Shown here: in pieces, positions 36,338 to 45,216 of the stretch | How positions within the stretch are numbered: the first letter of the stretch is position 1 | Layout: each line of letters begins with the position of its first letter | Notes under the pieces: generated by a model | The model's input: the letters and a program-made list of their open reading frames with translations, nothing else | What the model was told of the DNA's origin: nothing | Database searches by the model: none | From: Acidobacteriota bacterium | Lineage (GTDB): Bacteria; Acidobacteriota; Terriglobia; Acidiferrales; UBA7541 | Assembly: GCA_013289715.1 (NCBI GenBank) | Contig: JABCZJ010000005.1 | Location: 186,001 to 250,000 of the forward strand | Reading direction: 5' to 3' | DNA: 64,000 nt | Program-made: the position numbers and the translations under genes

Positions 36338-37216
36338 GTGATCACGCGCGTGACCATCTTTCGCAGCATCGCATCGTCGTTGTTGCTTGCCGCCGTCTGC
36401 CTCGCCACTTCGCCGCGCGCCTTCGCGCAAGACGATAGCGTACTGCTCCCCGAACAAAGCGCCGCGAAAGCCAAGGCGATCCTGCAGCAGGCCATTGACG
36501 CGCTGGGCGGCCCTACCTATCTGAATGTTCACGATGTCACCTGCGAAGGTCGTCTCAGCCAGTTTGGACACTCCGGCGAACTCAACGGCTTCGGCCATTT
36601 TGCTGACTACGCCCAGCCGCCGCTGAAAGATCGCACCGAAAATCTTCCCAAGCGCAACATCATCTCCGTCTTCAACGGCGACAAAGGCTGGGAACTCGAT
36701 CGTGGCGGCGTCTCCGAAGCCACCATCACCGACCTCGCCACCTTCCAGGAGGACACCAAGAAAGATATAGACAATATTCTGCGCAGTCGCATTCATGAAC
36801 CCGGCATGATTTTCCGTTACGGCGGCCTCGACGTAGTGGACTACCAGGAATCCGACTGGGTCGAGCTGGTGGATAGCGACAATCGCACCTTCCGCATCGC
36901 CATCGCACGAACCACTCACCTCCCGGTGCGCAAAGTCGTGGACACGCGCAACGCCAACACCCGCATGCGCACCGAGGAAGTCGAATACTACTCAAACTAT
37001 CATCCCATCAACGGCATCCAGACCCCGTATCAAATCACGCGTGAACGCAACGGCATCAAGGTCTACCAGGTTTTCTTCGACAAGTATGCCTACAACACGA
37101 GCCTCCCCGATTCGCTCTTCACCAAGGAATCCCTAGAAGAGCGCTGGGAAAAAGTCGGCAAAAAAGAAAAGAAGCCCAAAGACAATTCCAACAACAAGAA
37201 CAACGATAAGAACTGA
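36338..37216 (+). CDS. Exported protein of unknown function, lipoprotein-carrier-like fold possible
   Basis: The frame is open from 36287. I prefer the GTG at 36338, behind AAGGAA, because it opens directly into a signal peptide (FRSIASSLLLAAVCLATSPRAFAQ); an ATG at 36308 is possible. The mature part contains ALGGPTYLNVHDVTCEGRLSQFG, FNGDKGWELDRGGV, TYGG-like FRYGGLDVVDYQESD and VEYYSNYHPINGIQTPYQITRERNG. This arrangement resembles acidobacterial exported proteins with a LolA/outer-membrane-lipoprotein-sorting-like barrel. The C-terminus is a lysine/asparagine-rich tail. Function unknown. Confidence 0.78.
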   Translation: MITRVTIFRSIASSLLLAAVCLATSPRAFAQDDSVLLPEQSAAKAKAILQQAIDALGGPTYLNVHDVTCEGRLSQFGHSGELNGFGHFADYAQPPLKDRTENLPKRNIISVFNGDKGWELDRGGVSEATITDLATFQEDTKKDIDNILRSRIHEPGMIFRYGGLDVVDYQESDWVELVDSDNRTFRIAIARTTHLPVRKVVDTRNANTRMRTEEVEYYSNYHPINGIQTPYQITRERNGIKVYQVFFDKYAYNTSLPDSLFTKESLEERWEKVGKKEKKPKDNSNNKNNDKN

Positions 37217-37315
37217 TCCTGCCGAAACTTCCCGCGGACCCTCATTCTATAGGTTCGTTTGGCGATGCGCGCATTCGTCAGGAATGATGACGGCGATTGA
37301 CGCCAGGATTCTGCG

Positions 37316-37333
37316 GTCTTAGACTCCTAAGAC
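37316..37333. promoter_or_regulatory. Candidate BlaI-type operator 1 (autoregulatory)
   Basis: GTCTTAGACTCCTAAGAC is a perfect 7-bp inverted repeat with a 4-nt spacer. It ends 4 nt before the start codon of the BlaI-like regulator. The same half-sites and spacing recur twice at 39262 and 39295, in front of the next transcription unit. Repression of its own gene is inferred. Confidence 0.7.
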
Positions 37334-37337
37334 GAGT

Positions 37338-37760
37338 ATGACGCGGCGATCGATTTCGAGATCTAGAACGGATCTGCCCACGAATGCGGAGCTCCTGATC
37401 TTGAATGCTCTCTGGGATTTGCGGGACGGCACAGTCGAGAACATCGTCGACCGATTGGACCCGAGCCCTCCGGCGAATTACAAGACCGTGCAAAGTCTGC
37501 TCCGCATCATGGAAAGCAAGGGTTTTGTCCGGCACACGCTCCGCGGCCGGGCGTTTGTTTTCAGTCCATGCGTAACGCGCGATGAAATTGGAGGACGTTT
37601 GGCGAAGCGTCTTCTCGATCGCAGCTTTCGGGGATCGGCGTCCGCGCTGATGATGAACCTACTCGATTGCAATCCGGTCAACGACCAGGAGCTGGACGAA
37701 CTCGAAGCCTTGATTCAGGATTATCGCGAACGGAAAACGAAGGACCGGGCATCCGAATAA
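37338..37760 (+). CDS. BlaI/MecI-family transcriptional repressor
   Basis: A winged-helix repressor of 140 aa. The N-terminal part LPTNAELLILNALWDLRDGTVENIVDRL and NYKTVQSLLRIMESKGFVRHTLRGRAFVFSP are the DNA-binding domain. The C-terminal helix (NDQELDELEALIQDYRER) is the dimerisation region. In known systems an M56 membrane peptidase causes cleavage of the repressor; the M56 gene follows after 1 nt here. The palindrome directly upstream is a likely binding site. The signal is unknown and need not be a beta-lactam. Confidence 0.93.
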   Translation: MTRRSISRSRTDLPTNAELLILNALWDLRDGTVENIVDRLDPSPPANYKTVQSLLRIMESKGFVRHTLRGRAFVFSPCVTRDEIGGRLAKRLLDRSFRGSASALMMNLLDCNPVNDQELDELEALIQDYRERKTKDRASE

Positions 37761-37761
37761 A

Positions 37762-39198
37762 ATGGGCTCGATTCACATCCCGGCCATCGAACTTCTCGGC
37801 AGTGCGGTGATCCGCATCTTGGCCGGTTATCTGCTGTTTTATGCACTGACGCGCCTTGCCTCACGCGCGGCCGTGCGGCACATTCTCTGGCTGCTTTTCC
37901 TTGCTGCCTCGTCATGCTATTGGGTTAATGCCGTGCAAGGCATGATGAAAGCGCAGCCGGTCACGAGTTTGGCATCCTCAACGGCCGCATTGGCTTCGTC
38001 GGCTGCGATTCGTTCTAGAAACGTAACGACACTAACGATTCCACGTACGTGGAATTGGAGCATTGCACCCACCCTGGCTTTTCTTTTCTGGATCTACGCC
38101 GCCGGGGCGGCGGCGATGCTCGTTCGAATTGCGCGGCGCCGTGTACGGCTGCGCGAAGCCGTGTCCCAAGCGCGGCTTGCGGCTCCCGAGCTTGAGGCGG
38201 TCTTTTTAGAACAGTGCCGCCGCCTGGAGATTTCGCGGTGCCGGATTCTGCTGGAGTTGCCGGGGCTGAGTTCGCCCGGAACGGCATACGTGTGGAATCC
38301 GGTGGTGATCATGCCCGAAGGCCTCGATGCTGTTCTGGACTATGAGCAAATGGTCGACGTGCTCTACCACGAACTCATGCATGTGAAGCGGCTCGACTTT
38401 CTGTGGAGCACGTTCGCGGAGTTCGCCGCGTGCCTGCTCTTCTTCCATCCTGCCGTCTGGCTTGCACTGCGGAATCTGGGCCGTGATCGCGAACTCGCCT
38501 GCGACATGGCGGTAATGAAATTGCGGCACGGGCGGCGGCACGATTATGCGCTTTGCCTGACCCGGATGGCGCGGCGACAGGTGCTCGGTTTCGAGGTCGA
38601 ACCGCCGAGTGATCTCGCGCTATTGAATTCGTTCCTGACGTTCCGAGTGAAAACGCTGCTGGCCGAACGGCGGCACCGCGGGCCCATGTTTCGAGCCATG
38701 GCGACCCTAACTGGCATCGGAGCCCTGCTTCTGTTTGCTGTCGGGTGGTCCTCGCTGAGAGTTGCCATTGAGCTTGCGGATGCTGCGCCTCGAGTCGTGG
38801 CCACGGCACGCTCTGTTGTTCGACCCGTCGCCCGCCGAATTGGCGTGCCGCGGCGGAGAGCGCCCCAACAGTCTGAGGCGAATCTGCCGCAGGCGTCTGC
38901 GCTGGTGCCCGAGATGGATGGAGCCGCGGCCCAGCCCGTCAAGCTGCGTTATTCGCCGATTGATCCTTCGCTCGACGGCGGCGCAAGCGACGGTGCCGGA
39001 TCCGATGCTGTGAACGCGCTGGCTCGGAAGACTCCCGGCACGAGTGGGAACGATCCATCGGCGTCAACGCCCGGCCGCACCTCGCCGTCCTGGCAGAAGG
39101 CTGCGGCCGACGCAGCGATCGGAGCGTTGAGCCGTGTCGCCGCCGGCAAAAGAGACCACGACGACGACGCGGACGATCGGACCTCGAGACGATTTTAA
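37762..39198 (+). CDS. BlaR1-like M56 membrane metallopeptidase
   Basis: The 478-aa membrane protein is the probable signal transducer for the BlaI-like repressor. It has N-terminal helices (SAVIRILAGYLLFYALTRL, AVRHILWLLFLAASSCY, LAFLFWIYAAGAAAMLVRIA), the zinc motif HELMH (His203, Glu204, His207) in DVLYHELMHVKRLDFLWS, the later glutamate in RDRELACDMAV, and a fourth helix (ATLTGIGALLLFAVGW). The C-terminal 150 residues are alanine/proline/serine-rich and not a penicillin-binding sensor, so the inducer differs from that of BlaR1. Confidence 0.9.
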   Translation: MGSIHIPAIELLGSAVIRILAGYLLFYALTRLASRAAVRHILWLLFLAASSCYWVNAVQGMMKAQPVTSLASSTAALASSAAIRSRNVTTLTIPRTWNWSIAPTLAFLFWIYAAGAAAMLVRIARRRVRLREAVSQARLAAPELEAVFLEQCRRLEISRCRILLELPGLSSPGTAYVWNPVVIMPEGLDAVLDYEQMVDVLYHELMHVKRLDFLWSTFAEFAACLLFFHPAVWLALRNLGRDRELACDMAVMKLRHGRRHDYALCLTRMARRQVLGFEVEPPSDLALLNSFLTFRVKTLLAERRHRGPMFRAMATLTGIGALLLFAVGWSSLRVAIELADAAPRVVATARSVVRPVARRIGVPRRRAPQQSEANLPQASALVPEMDGAAAQPVKLRYSPIDPSLDGGASDGAGSDAVNALARKTPGTSGNDPSASTPGRTSPSWQKAAADAAIGALSRVAAGKRDHDDDADDRTSRRF

Positions 39199-39261
39199 AC
39201 CCGCATGATCTGGCTACCGCTTGCAACCCTTTCGTGGTTGAGTGCGTCCATATTCCCATAG

Positions 39262-39279
39262 GTCTTAACGCCTTAAGAC
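39262..39279. promoter_or_regulatory. Candidate BlaI-type operator 2
   Basis: GTCTTAACGCCTTAAGAC is a perfect 7-bp inverted repeat with 4-nt spacer, of the same design as the site before the repressor gene. It lies about 100 nt upstream of the asparagine-synthetase-like gene. Confidence 0.7.
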
Positions 39280-39294
39280 TTTGGTTGACTTGAA

Positions 39295-39312
39295 GTCTTA
39301 AAGACTTAAGAT
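39295..39312. promoter_or_regulatory. Candidate BlaI-type operator 3
   Basis: GTCTTAAAGACTTAAGAT has the same half-sites and N4 spacer with one mismatch in the last base. It is 33 bp from operator 2, close to three helical turns, so two dimers could bind on one DNA face. Confidence 0.65.
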
Positions 39313-39375
39313 TTAGGCGGGTATCCTGGACATGCAGCCGCAATTCGAAGCTGCTCGACCGCGGGGGATTTCGCG

Positions 39376-40515
39376 TTGTGCGAAATTGCAGGTTTCACCT
39401 ACAGAAACGGATGTCCTGATCCAGAGCGCATCCGGAAAGCCACGGCTACGCTTGGGCATCGCGGACCGGATCAATTCGGCGTGTTCGGGTCGTCCTCGGT
39501 GGCGCTGGGCGCAGCGGGCTTGAAGATTATCGACCTGGAAACCGGAGACCAGCCGCCGACGACCGCCGATCGAGACGCAACGAGCGTCTTCAACGGCGAG
39601 ATTTACGACCTCGAGCAGTTGCGCGCCGAGCTGGAACAATGCGGCTACCCGTTCCGCACGAATTGCGACACCGAAATCGCACTCTACTCGTTCGTCGAAT
39701 GGAACACGGATTGTTTTTCGCGGCTGCGCGGGGTGTTTGCGCTGGCGGTCTGGACCGAGTCCTCGCGGACGCTAGTTCTGGCGCGCGACCGCATGGAAAT
39801 CAAGCCGCTCTATGTCGCGCGATGGAATGGGGATCTTTTCTTCGGTTCGGAGCTGAAAGCGATCCTGATTCATCCGCAGATTGAGAGGCGGCTGAGTCTC
39901 GCAGGGCTCGATTGCTATGTTTCGCTTAACTACGTCCCGAGCCCGTTAACGCTGGTTGAGGGTATCGAAAAACTCGCGCCGGGGAGCTGGTTGAAGTGGC
40001 GGGAAGACAAGTTGAGTTTCGACGCATACTGGAAAACTCCATCGGCTGATTCGTGCCAGTGGACCTTGGATGAGGCGAAGGAGGAACTGGACCTGCTGCT
40101 CAAGCAATCCGTGAGCGAGCATTTGGTGTCCAGCGTTCCGGCGGGACTGTGGTTAAGAGGCGGAATCGACTCATTCATCCTACTTCGTTACCTGGCCGCC
40201 CGATCGAGCGCGCCGATCAAGACGTTCTCGATTTCGTTTGCCGGAAGGGGTTGCGATGAGAGCCGCTACATCCGGCAAGTTGCAGGACGATACGGGACTG
40301 AGCATTCCGAATACGACCTCAATCCCGATTCTAATCTGCGCGATACGATCGAAGAATTCGCGTATTACTCCGATGAACCGAGCGCGGACGCCGGAGCGCT
40401 GCCCATTTGGTACCTCTCAGAGCTGAAGCTCGTCCTTACCAAGAAGCGAGCCAAGAATCATAGCAAGCGCAAGATATCAGACTCACACGCTTACGTGGCG
40501 GGCAGGAAAGCATGA
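39376..40515 (+). pseudogene. Asparagine synthetase (glutamine-hydrolysing) homologue, C-terminally truncated
   Basis: The GTG start gives MCEIAGF, keeping the Cys2 nucleophile of class II glutaminases (the usual Gly3 is Glu). The glutaminase domain is complete (TLGHRGPDQFG, VFNGEIYDLEQLR, DTEIALYSFVEW, ARDRMEIKPLY). In the synthetase domain the pyrophosphate loop, normally SGGxDS, reads RGGIDS, and the frame ends at 379 residues instead of about 600, just where the LSGDGGDE motif should come; the last 30 residues diverge. It is probably inactive as a synthetase. It is the first gene after operators 2 and 3. The glutaminase half could still work. Confidence 0.75.
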
Positions 40516-40686
40516 CGCCCTATGAGCAATACACATGCATCTGTCAGAGCTTTCCGTATCCACGCCCCGACGAAGAGCGCACCTTTGAGGAATTCGTCTG
40601 CAATCTGGCGCGAGCGTACATACGCACAACTCTCTGGTACACCAAGAATCGCATCTTCGTATTCACCTGGCTGAATCCTTCCGAGA

Positions 40687-41124
40687 ATGCCTAATCCGAT
40701 TAACGACCGGACCGAGAATCGATCGCGCGTTCGCGCAGCCAGCCGCTGCGCTGTCCTAGCAGCGGTGGTCTGCGCGGCGGCGATTTACGTCCGCTGCATG
40801 GGCTCACCGCTATCGCGGGTGGACAATGCGGCGCGCATCCCGATTGTGCTCGCCGCAATCGCCTTGGCCGGGATCACCTCGCTGTTGGCCAGCGGGTTTT
40901 CGGCGAGCGCGCGGGATTCTACGCTAGTCCGTGTATTGCGTCGGGCGTGGGGCTATTCCCGGCTTCTCCCCGCCGGATTCGGAACGGCACACAGACAACT
41001 CGGACTTCCTTACGAACACTCCAACACACTCGTTCATGAAACTCGCTTGCGCCCCGCAAGCACTGTGAAAATCGGAAATAGATCGGGATGGCGAACGCAC
41101 GAGCGAGAAACCAGGAAAATTTAG
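40687..41124 (+). CDS. Possible small membrane protein, weakly supported
   Basis: The first 80 codons encode two hydrophobic segments (CAVLAAVVCAAAIYVRC and IPIVLAAIALAGITSLLASGF) typical of membrane helices; the rest is basic and of low quality. No good ribosome site precedes the ATG. The gene would sit between the degraded asparagine synthetase and the cupredoxin gene. It may be a relic. Long minus-strand frames overlap but are less likely because of the cupredoxin gene downstream. Confidence 0.3.
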   Translation: MPNPINDRTENRSRVRAASRCAVLAAVVCAAAIYVRCMGSPLSRVDNAARIPIVLAAIALAGITSLLASGFSASARDSTLVRVLRRAWGYSRLLPAGFGTAHRQLGLPYEHSNTLVHETRLRPASTVKIGNRSGWRTHERETRKI

Positions 41125-41157
41125 ACGTTTGGATCGAGCCCGGATGGGGGAGGCATC

Positions 41158-41583
41158 ATGCATAGAACGATAGGATTGACCTTGACGATCTTTTCGTTGA
41201 CGTTCACAGCACATAATATCGTTATGCCAGCAATCGCTGCAGCGCAAAACAGTGCGCCGCGGGTCATCGAAGTGTCGGCGAAGAAGTATGAATTCACTCC
41301 GGCCGAAATCCAGGTGAAAAAGGGGGAACGCGTGGAATTGAGAGTCCACTCGGCGGACCAGGCGCATGGCATCAAAATTGATGTTCATCCCGAAGGAGCT
41401 GAAGATAAAACCAAGCCGGGCCTCCTCTTCGACCATCCGGAAACGAACGGAAAAGTCGAGAAGAATGTGGATCAGGTGCTCGATTTCGTCGCCGCCGAGC
41501 CGGGCAGCTACGATTTTAAGTGCGCGAAACTCTGCGGCATGGGGCACGGTCATATGCAAGGCAAGCTGATTGTCGAACCGTAA
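41158..41583 (+). CDS. Exported cupredoxin with a CuA-type site (cytochrome c oxidase subunit II-like)
   Basis: A periplasmic copper protein of 141 aa, with a signal peptide ending near AIAAAQ. The cupredoxin fold is visible (VIEVSAKKYEFTPAEIQVKKGERVELRV). Copper ligands form the CuA pattern: His70 (DQAHGI), Cys122, Cys126, His130 and Met133 in CAKLCGMGHGHM. It lacks the oxidase membrane helices, so it is a stand-alone CuA-like protein, as found in some copper delivery or electron-transfer roles. It lies between the BlaI-regulated unit and the aminotransferase gene, on the same strand. Confidence 0.9.
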   Translation: MHRTIGLTLTIFSLTFTAHNIVMPAIAAAQNSAPRVIEVSAKKYEFTPAEIQVKKGERVELRVHSADQAHGIKIDVHPEGAEDKTKPGLLFDHPETNGKVEKNVDQVLDFVAAEPGSYDFKCAKLCGMGHGHMQGKLIVEP

Positions 41584-41758
41584 CGCGCGCTGTCGGCGAC
41601 GAATCACATTCGCTGGCCGCGTGCGCCTCGGCGTAACGAAGAAAAAGCGTGTTCCGGCAGCGTCGCTATGGCCGCGTAGTCACCGTCTTGCTTTTCGTTT
41701 CGTAGTTGCGAACAGAAATCGGCTTGAATTCACAAGGAGCGCATCGTAAGCGACAAAT

Positions 41759-43138
41759 ATGGCCACTAAAATCGCACCCGCTGTCTCATTGATTGATCTC
41801 TCGGCAGGCTCGAATTACGAACAGTTCGTCAACCCTCAGTGGGTTTCCCTGCTGAACCTTCTCGGCATGAACGCGACCTATGAACGCTGTGAGGGCTGTG
41901 AACTTTTCACCAGCGACGGACGAACGATTCTGGATTTTCTGTCCGGCTACTGTGTCCATAATGCCGGCCACAATAACCCCTACATCATTCAAGCGCTCAA
42001 AGACGAAATGGACAAGCGTGGGCCGGGAATGCTGCAGAGTCACGTGCCAGAAATTGCCGGCGACCTCGCGCGGCGCCTGTGCCAGTTGGCCGGCGGCGGA
42101 TTGGGAAAAGTCTATTTCAGCAGCAGCGGCAGCGAAGCTGTGGAAGCTGCGATCAAATTTTCGCGTGCCACAACGGGCCGCGCCGGGATTGCCTACACCA
42201 AGAGCAGTTTTCATGGACTCACAGCCGGCGCCCTTTCGCTGATGAACGACCCCTTCTGGCGCCAAGGTTTCGGCCCGCTGCTCGCTGACGCGCACGGCGT
42301 CGCCTACGGCGATCTGCCCGCGCTGCAAAGCGCCCTGGCCACCAAGAAACACGCGGCCTTTGTCGTTGAACCATTGCAAGCCGAGGGCGGAATCAATGTG
42401 CCGTCGCGCTCCTACTTGCAAGGGGCTCAGGAACTGTGCCGCCGGACCGGGACGCTTTTCGTGTTGGATGAAGTTCAGACGGGAATGTTCCGGACTGGGA
42501 CGTTTCTTGCCGCCCACCAATTCGATGTGCACCCGGACATCGTGGTGCTTGCGAAAGCTCTCAGCGGCGGGCTCATGCCCGTGAGTGCTGTGCTGATGAA
42601 GGACAGGGTCTACCGCGCTGTTTATTCGTCGCTGAAGCGCTCGATCGTACACACCTCGACGTTCAGCGAGAACAGCCTCTCGATGCGCGCGGGCCTGGCG
42701 ACGCTTGATGTCCTCGAACGCGAAGAACTCGGGCCGCGCGCTCTGCGTCTTGGCGAGGCTTTTCGCGAGAAACTTCGCCACGAACTCGCGGGCTTCGACA
42801 TGGTCAAAGATGTGCGTGGCATGGGCCTGTTGAGCGGCATCGAGTTCGCGCCGCCAAAAAAACTCTCGACTCGGGCGATGTATGAGGCGTTTCACGCGAT
42901 CCACCCGGCGATGTTCGGGCAGGTGGTGGTGATGCGGATGTATCGCGAAAAAGGATTCCTTACGCAAATTTGCGGCAACAACTTCATGGTTCTGAAGGCC
43001 GCGCCGCCGCTCGTCGTGAACGAAGACCAACTCACCCGGTTCGTAGTGGCGATTCGCGACGTCATGGAATTAGCGGAGACGTCCGCCGGATTCTGGACCG
43101 AAGCGCTCAATATGGCGCGCCGGGCCGTCAATATTTGA
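41759..43138 (+). CDS. Class III pyridoxal-phosphate aminotransferase
   Basis: The 459-aa enzyme transfers an omega-amino group to a keto acid. Family motifs: SGSEAVEAAIKFSRATTGR, SFHGLTAGALSL, FVVEPLQAEGGI, FVLDEVQTG with the PLP-contacting Asp, and the Schiff-base lysine Lys266 in VLAKALSGGLMPVSAVL. It belongs to the acetylornithine/ornithine/4-aminobutyrate group; the substrate cannot be fixed. The FAD oxidoreductase and YceI genes follow on the same strand with short gaps, suggesting a small biosynthetic cluster. Confidence 0.92.
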   Translation: MATKIAPAVSLIDLSAGSNYEQFVNPQWVSLLNLLGMNATYERCEGCELFTSDGRTILDFLSGYCVHNAGHNNPYIIQALKDEMDKRGPGMLQSHVPEIAGDLARRLCQLAGGGLGKVYFSSSGSEAVEAAIKFSRATTGRAGIAYTKSSFHGLTAGALSLMNDPFWRQGFGPLLADAHGVAYGDLPALQSALATKKHAAFVVEPLQAEGGINVPSRSYLQGAQELCRRTGTLFVLDEVQTGMFRTGTFLAAHQFDVHPDIVVLAKALSGGLMPVSAVLMKDRVYRAVYSSLKRSIVHTSTFSENSLSMRAGLATLDVLEREELGPRALRLGEAFREKLRHELAGFDMVKDVRGMGLLSGIEFAPPKKLSTRAMYEAFHAIHPAMFGQVVVMRMYREKGFLTQICGNNFMVLKAAPPLVVNEDQLTRFVVAIRDVMELAETSAGFWTEALNMARRAVNI

Positions 43139-43241
43139 TCCCGCACGCAGCAAGCCGCGCTTGAGCGGCAGGACCAAGCGGACCGAGCAGAGACCGGGAT
43201 AGGCAATGCCCCGCAGGAGGCCAGTGCTGAATCTACAGAGC

Positions 43242-44339
43242 ATGACAGACGTATTTGTTGTTGGCGGAGGCCCATCCGGTCTCGCTGCGGCGATTGCGGC
43301 CCGCCAAAAGGGTTTCGCTGTGACCGTTGCCGACGGCGCGGCGCCTCCGATCGAAAAACCATGCGGCGAAGGGATGATGCCGGAAACGATCACGGCGCTT
43401 CACGATCTGGGTATTACGATCCGCCCCTCGGATGGCGTGAGTTTTCGGGGCATTTGTTTCGCGCAAAGGGACGCACGAGTGGCGGGTGACTTTCCGTCCG
43501 GCGCCGGCGTGGGAATGCGGCGAACTGCGTTGCACGAGCGCCTCGTCGTGCGTGCCGAGGATTGCGGGGTGAAACTTCTGTGGCGGAGGCCCGTGGTGGC
43601 GATCGGCGCAGGCCATGTGGAGTTGGCGTCGGGCAGAATCCCCGCTCGTTGGATCATCGGCGCGGATGGACAAGGCTCGCGAGTGCGGCGCTGGAGCGGA
43701 ATCGCAACGAAACAGATTCGAAGACGCTACGCGGCCAGGCGCCACTATCGTGTTCAGCCATGGTCGAGCTATGTCGAAATTCACTGGAGCACACACGCGC
43801 AAGCTTACGTGACTCCCGTGGCGCCGGATGAGGTTTGCATCGTGATCATTTCGGGCCGTGCGCGACACGCATCGTTCGACCAATCGCTCAACGAGTTCCC
43901 TGCGATACGAGAAAAAATCGCCTTCGCGAAAACCACCAGCCGTGAAAGGGGCGCGGTCACATCCATGCACACGCTTCGAAACGTTCAGCGCGGAAACGTC
44001 GCTCTCGTCGGAGATGCTTCCGGCGGCGTGGACGCAATCACCGGCGAAGGCATCCGGCTGGGTTTGCGGCAGGCTTCGGTGCTGGCGGACTCGCTCGTAG
44101 CGGGAAACCTCCGGCAATACGAACGCGAGCACCGCGCGCTCGCCAAGCGTCCGTCGCGCATGGCACACCTGATGTTGTGGCTCGACCGCAATCCAAGACT
44201 GCGAACTCGCGTGATACGGGCTCTGCAGCGCAAGCCGGAGCTGTTTGCGCGAACCCTCGCGTTGCATGTCGGTTATGGCTCGGCGCGCGACATACTCCTG
44301 ACAGGGGTGCGGCTCGGCTGGCGTCTGCTCGCTGCTTAA
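43242..44339 (+). CDS. FAD-dependent oxidoreductase, geranylgeranyl-reductase-like
   Basis: The 365-aa flavoprotein begins with the dinucleotide-binding site DVFVVGGGPSGLAAAIAARQKG and has CGEGMMP, IIGADGQGSRVRRW and GDASGGVDAITGEGIRLGLRQA, the pattern of the p-hydroxybenzoate hydroxylase/geranylgeranyl reductase superfamily. It may reduce isoprenoid double bonds or hydroxylate an aromatic. The start is uncertain: ATG 43242 fits the family, while a GTG at 43224 lies close to CAGGAGG. It follows the aminotransferase by about 100 nt and YceI follows by 8 nt. Confidence 0.88.
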   Translation: MTDVFVVGGGPSGLAAAIAARQKGFAVTVADGAAPPIEKPCGEGMMPETITALHDLGITIRPSDGVSFRGICFAQRDARVAGDFPSGAGVGMRRTALHERLVVRAEDCGVKLLWRRPVVAIGAGHVELASGRIPARWIIGADGQGSRVRRWSGIATKQIRRRYAARRHYRVQPWSSYVEIHWSTHAQAYVTPVAPDEVCIVIISGRARHASFDQSLNEFPAIREKIAFAKTTSRERGAVTSMHTLRNVQRGNVALVGDASGGVDAITGEGIRLGLRQASVLADSLVAGNLRQYEREHRALAKRPSRMAHLMLWLDRNPRLRTRVIRALQRKPELFARTLALHVGYGSARDILLTGVRLGWRLLAA

Positions 44340-44347
44340 GGAGAACT

Positions 44348-44977
44348 TTGCGCATACTTCGGACAAGTTGGTTCGGCACGTCAATCGCAGCTGCGGTCGG
44401 ATTGCTCGTCGGTTTTCCGTTTGTGGTGGCGAGCCCGCTCCAAGGCGCTAAACAAATCGCTTCGCCAGAGATCGTGCTGACGCTGGATCCGGCACAATCT
44501 AGCGTGCACTGGACCGTGGACAGCACTTTGCACAGCGTCCACGGAACATTCGGACTCACTCGCGGCACAGTGCAGTTCGATCCGAAAACCGGCAAGGCGA
44601 GCGGCGAGATCGTCGTTTCTGCTCAAAGCGGCGAGAGCGGCGACCGCTCGCGCGACGCGCGCATGCACAAGGAAATCCTGGAGAGCACAAAATATCCCGA
44701 GGTGATTTTCCGCCCAACACAAATCGAAGGCCCCGTTGCGCTCTCTGGAAATTCGGACGTGAAGCTTCACGGTATTTTCTCGATTCATGGTTCTGACCAT
44801 GCACTTGCCGCGATGGTTCACGTGGAAATGTCGCCGGGCCGATGGAAAGGGAGCTGTACGTTCGACGTGCCCTACATCGCATGGGGAATTAAAAATCCAA
44901 GCAATTTTCTTCTAAAGGTGAAGCCTGTCGTGAGCGTCGAAATGGAAACAGCCGGCACCATCCGTGCGCCCAAGTAG
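44348..44977 (+). CDS. YceI-family exported lipid-binding protein
   Basis: YceI proteins are periplasmic lipocalin-like barrels that bind polyprenoids. The TTG at 44348 is preceded by AAGGAG across the previous stop; the frame is open upstream but lies inside the oxidoreductase gene. A hydrophobic leader (GTSIAAAVGLLVGFPFVVAS) is followed by the YceI pattern: LDPAQSSVHWTVDSTLHSVHGTFGLTRGTVQFDP, RDARMHKEILESTKYPEVIFRP, and VKLHGIFSIHG. Pairing with a reductase of the prenyl-reductase type is notable. A second YceI gene is at 59172. Confidence 0.85.
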   Translation: MRILRTSWFGTSIAAAVGLLVGFPFVVASPLQGAKQIASPEIVLTLDPAQSSVHWTVDSTLHSVHGTFGLTRGTVQFDPKTGKASGEIVVSAQSGESGDRSRDARMHKEILESTKYPEVIFRPTQIEGPVALSGNSDVKLHGIFSIHGSDHALAAMVHVEMSPGRWKGSCTFDVPYIAWGIKNPSNFLLKVKPVVSVEMETAGTIRAPK

Positions 44978-45216
44978 ACGCGCACGGAATTCGTACGAGA
45001 GGAGTCACGGAGGACGACTAGCGGTTGGAACTGTAGCTGATAGGATTCCCTGCAAACTTGGGAGAGGGTGTCAAACCCTTTGCAACTCTTCGAGATTCAC
45101 GAGCAACCATGGTTTCCGCAATTTCTCCGCGATCAATTCTTCGATGGGGCTGGGTCGTGCGGGTAGGCGGTCCCGATGAAATCGGGGCAAGACCACTTGT
45201 ACGGCAACGCAACTTG

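Noticed and set aside
40512..40694. 60-codon frame overlapping the asparagine synthetase stop as ATGA
   Set aside because: The overlap alone is weak evidence; no motif, no ribosome site, and it lies in what looks like decayed synthetase sequence.
40924..41607. 227-codon minus-strand frame
   Set aside because: It is antisense to the cupredoxin gene, which has a signal peptide and full copper-ligand set on the plus strand.
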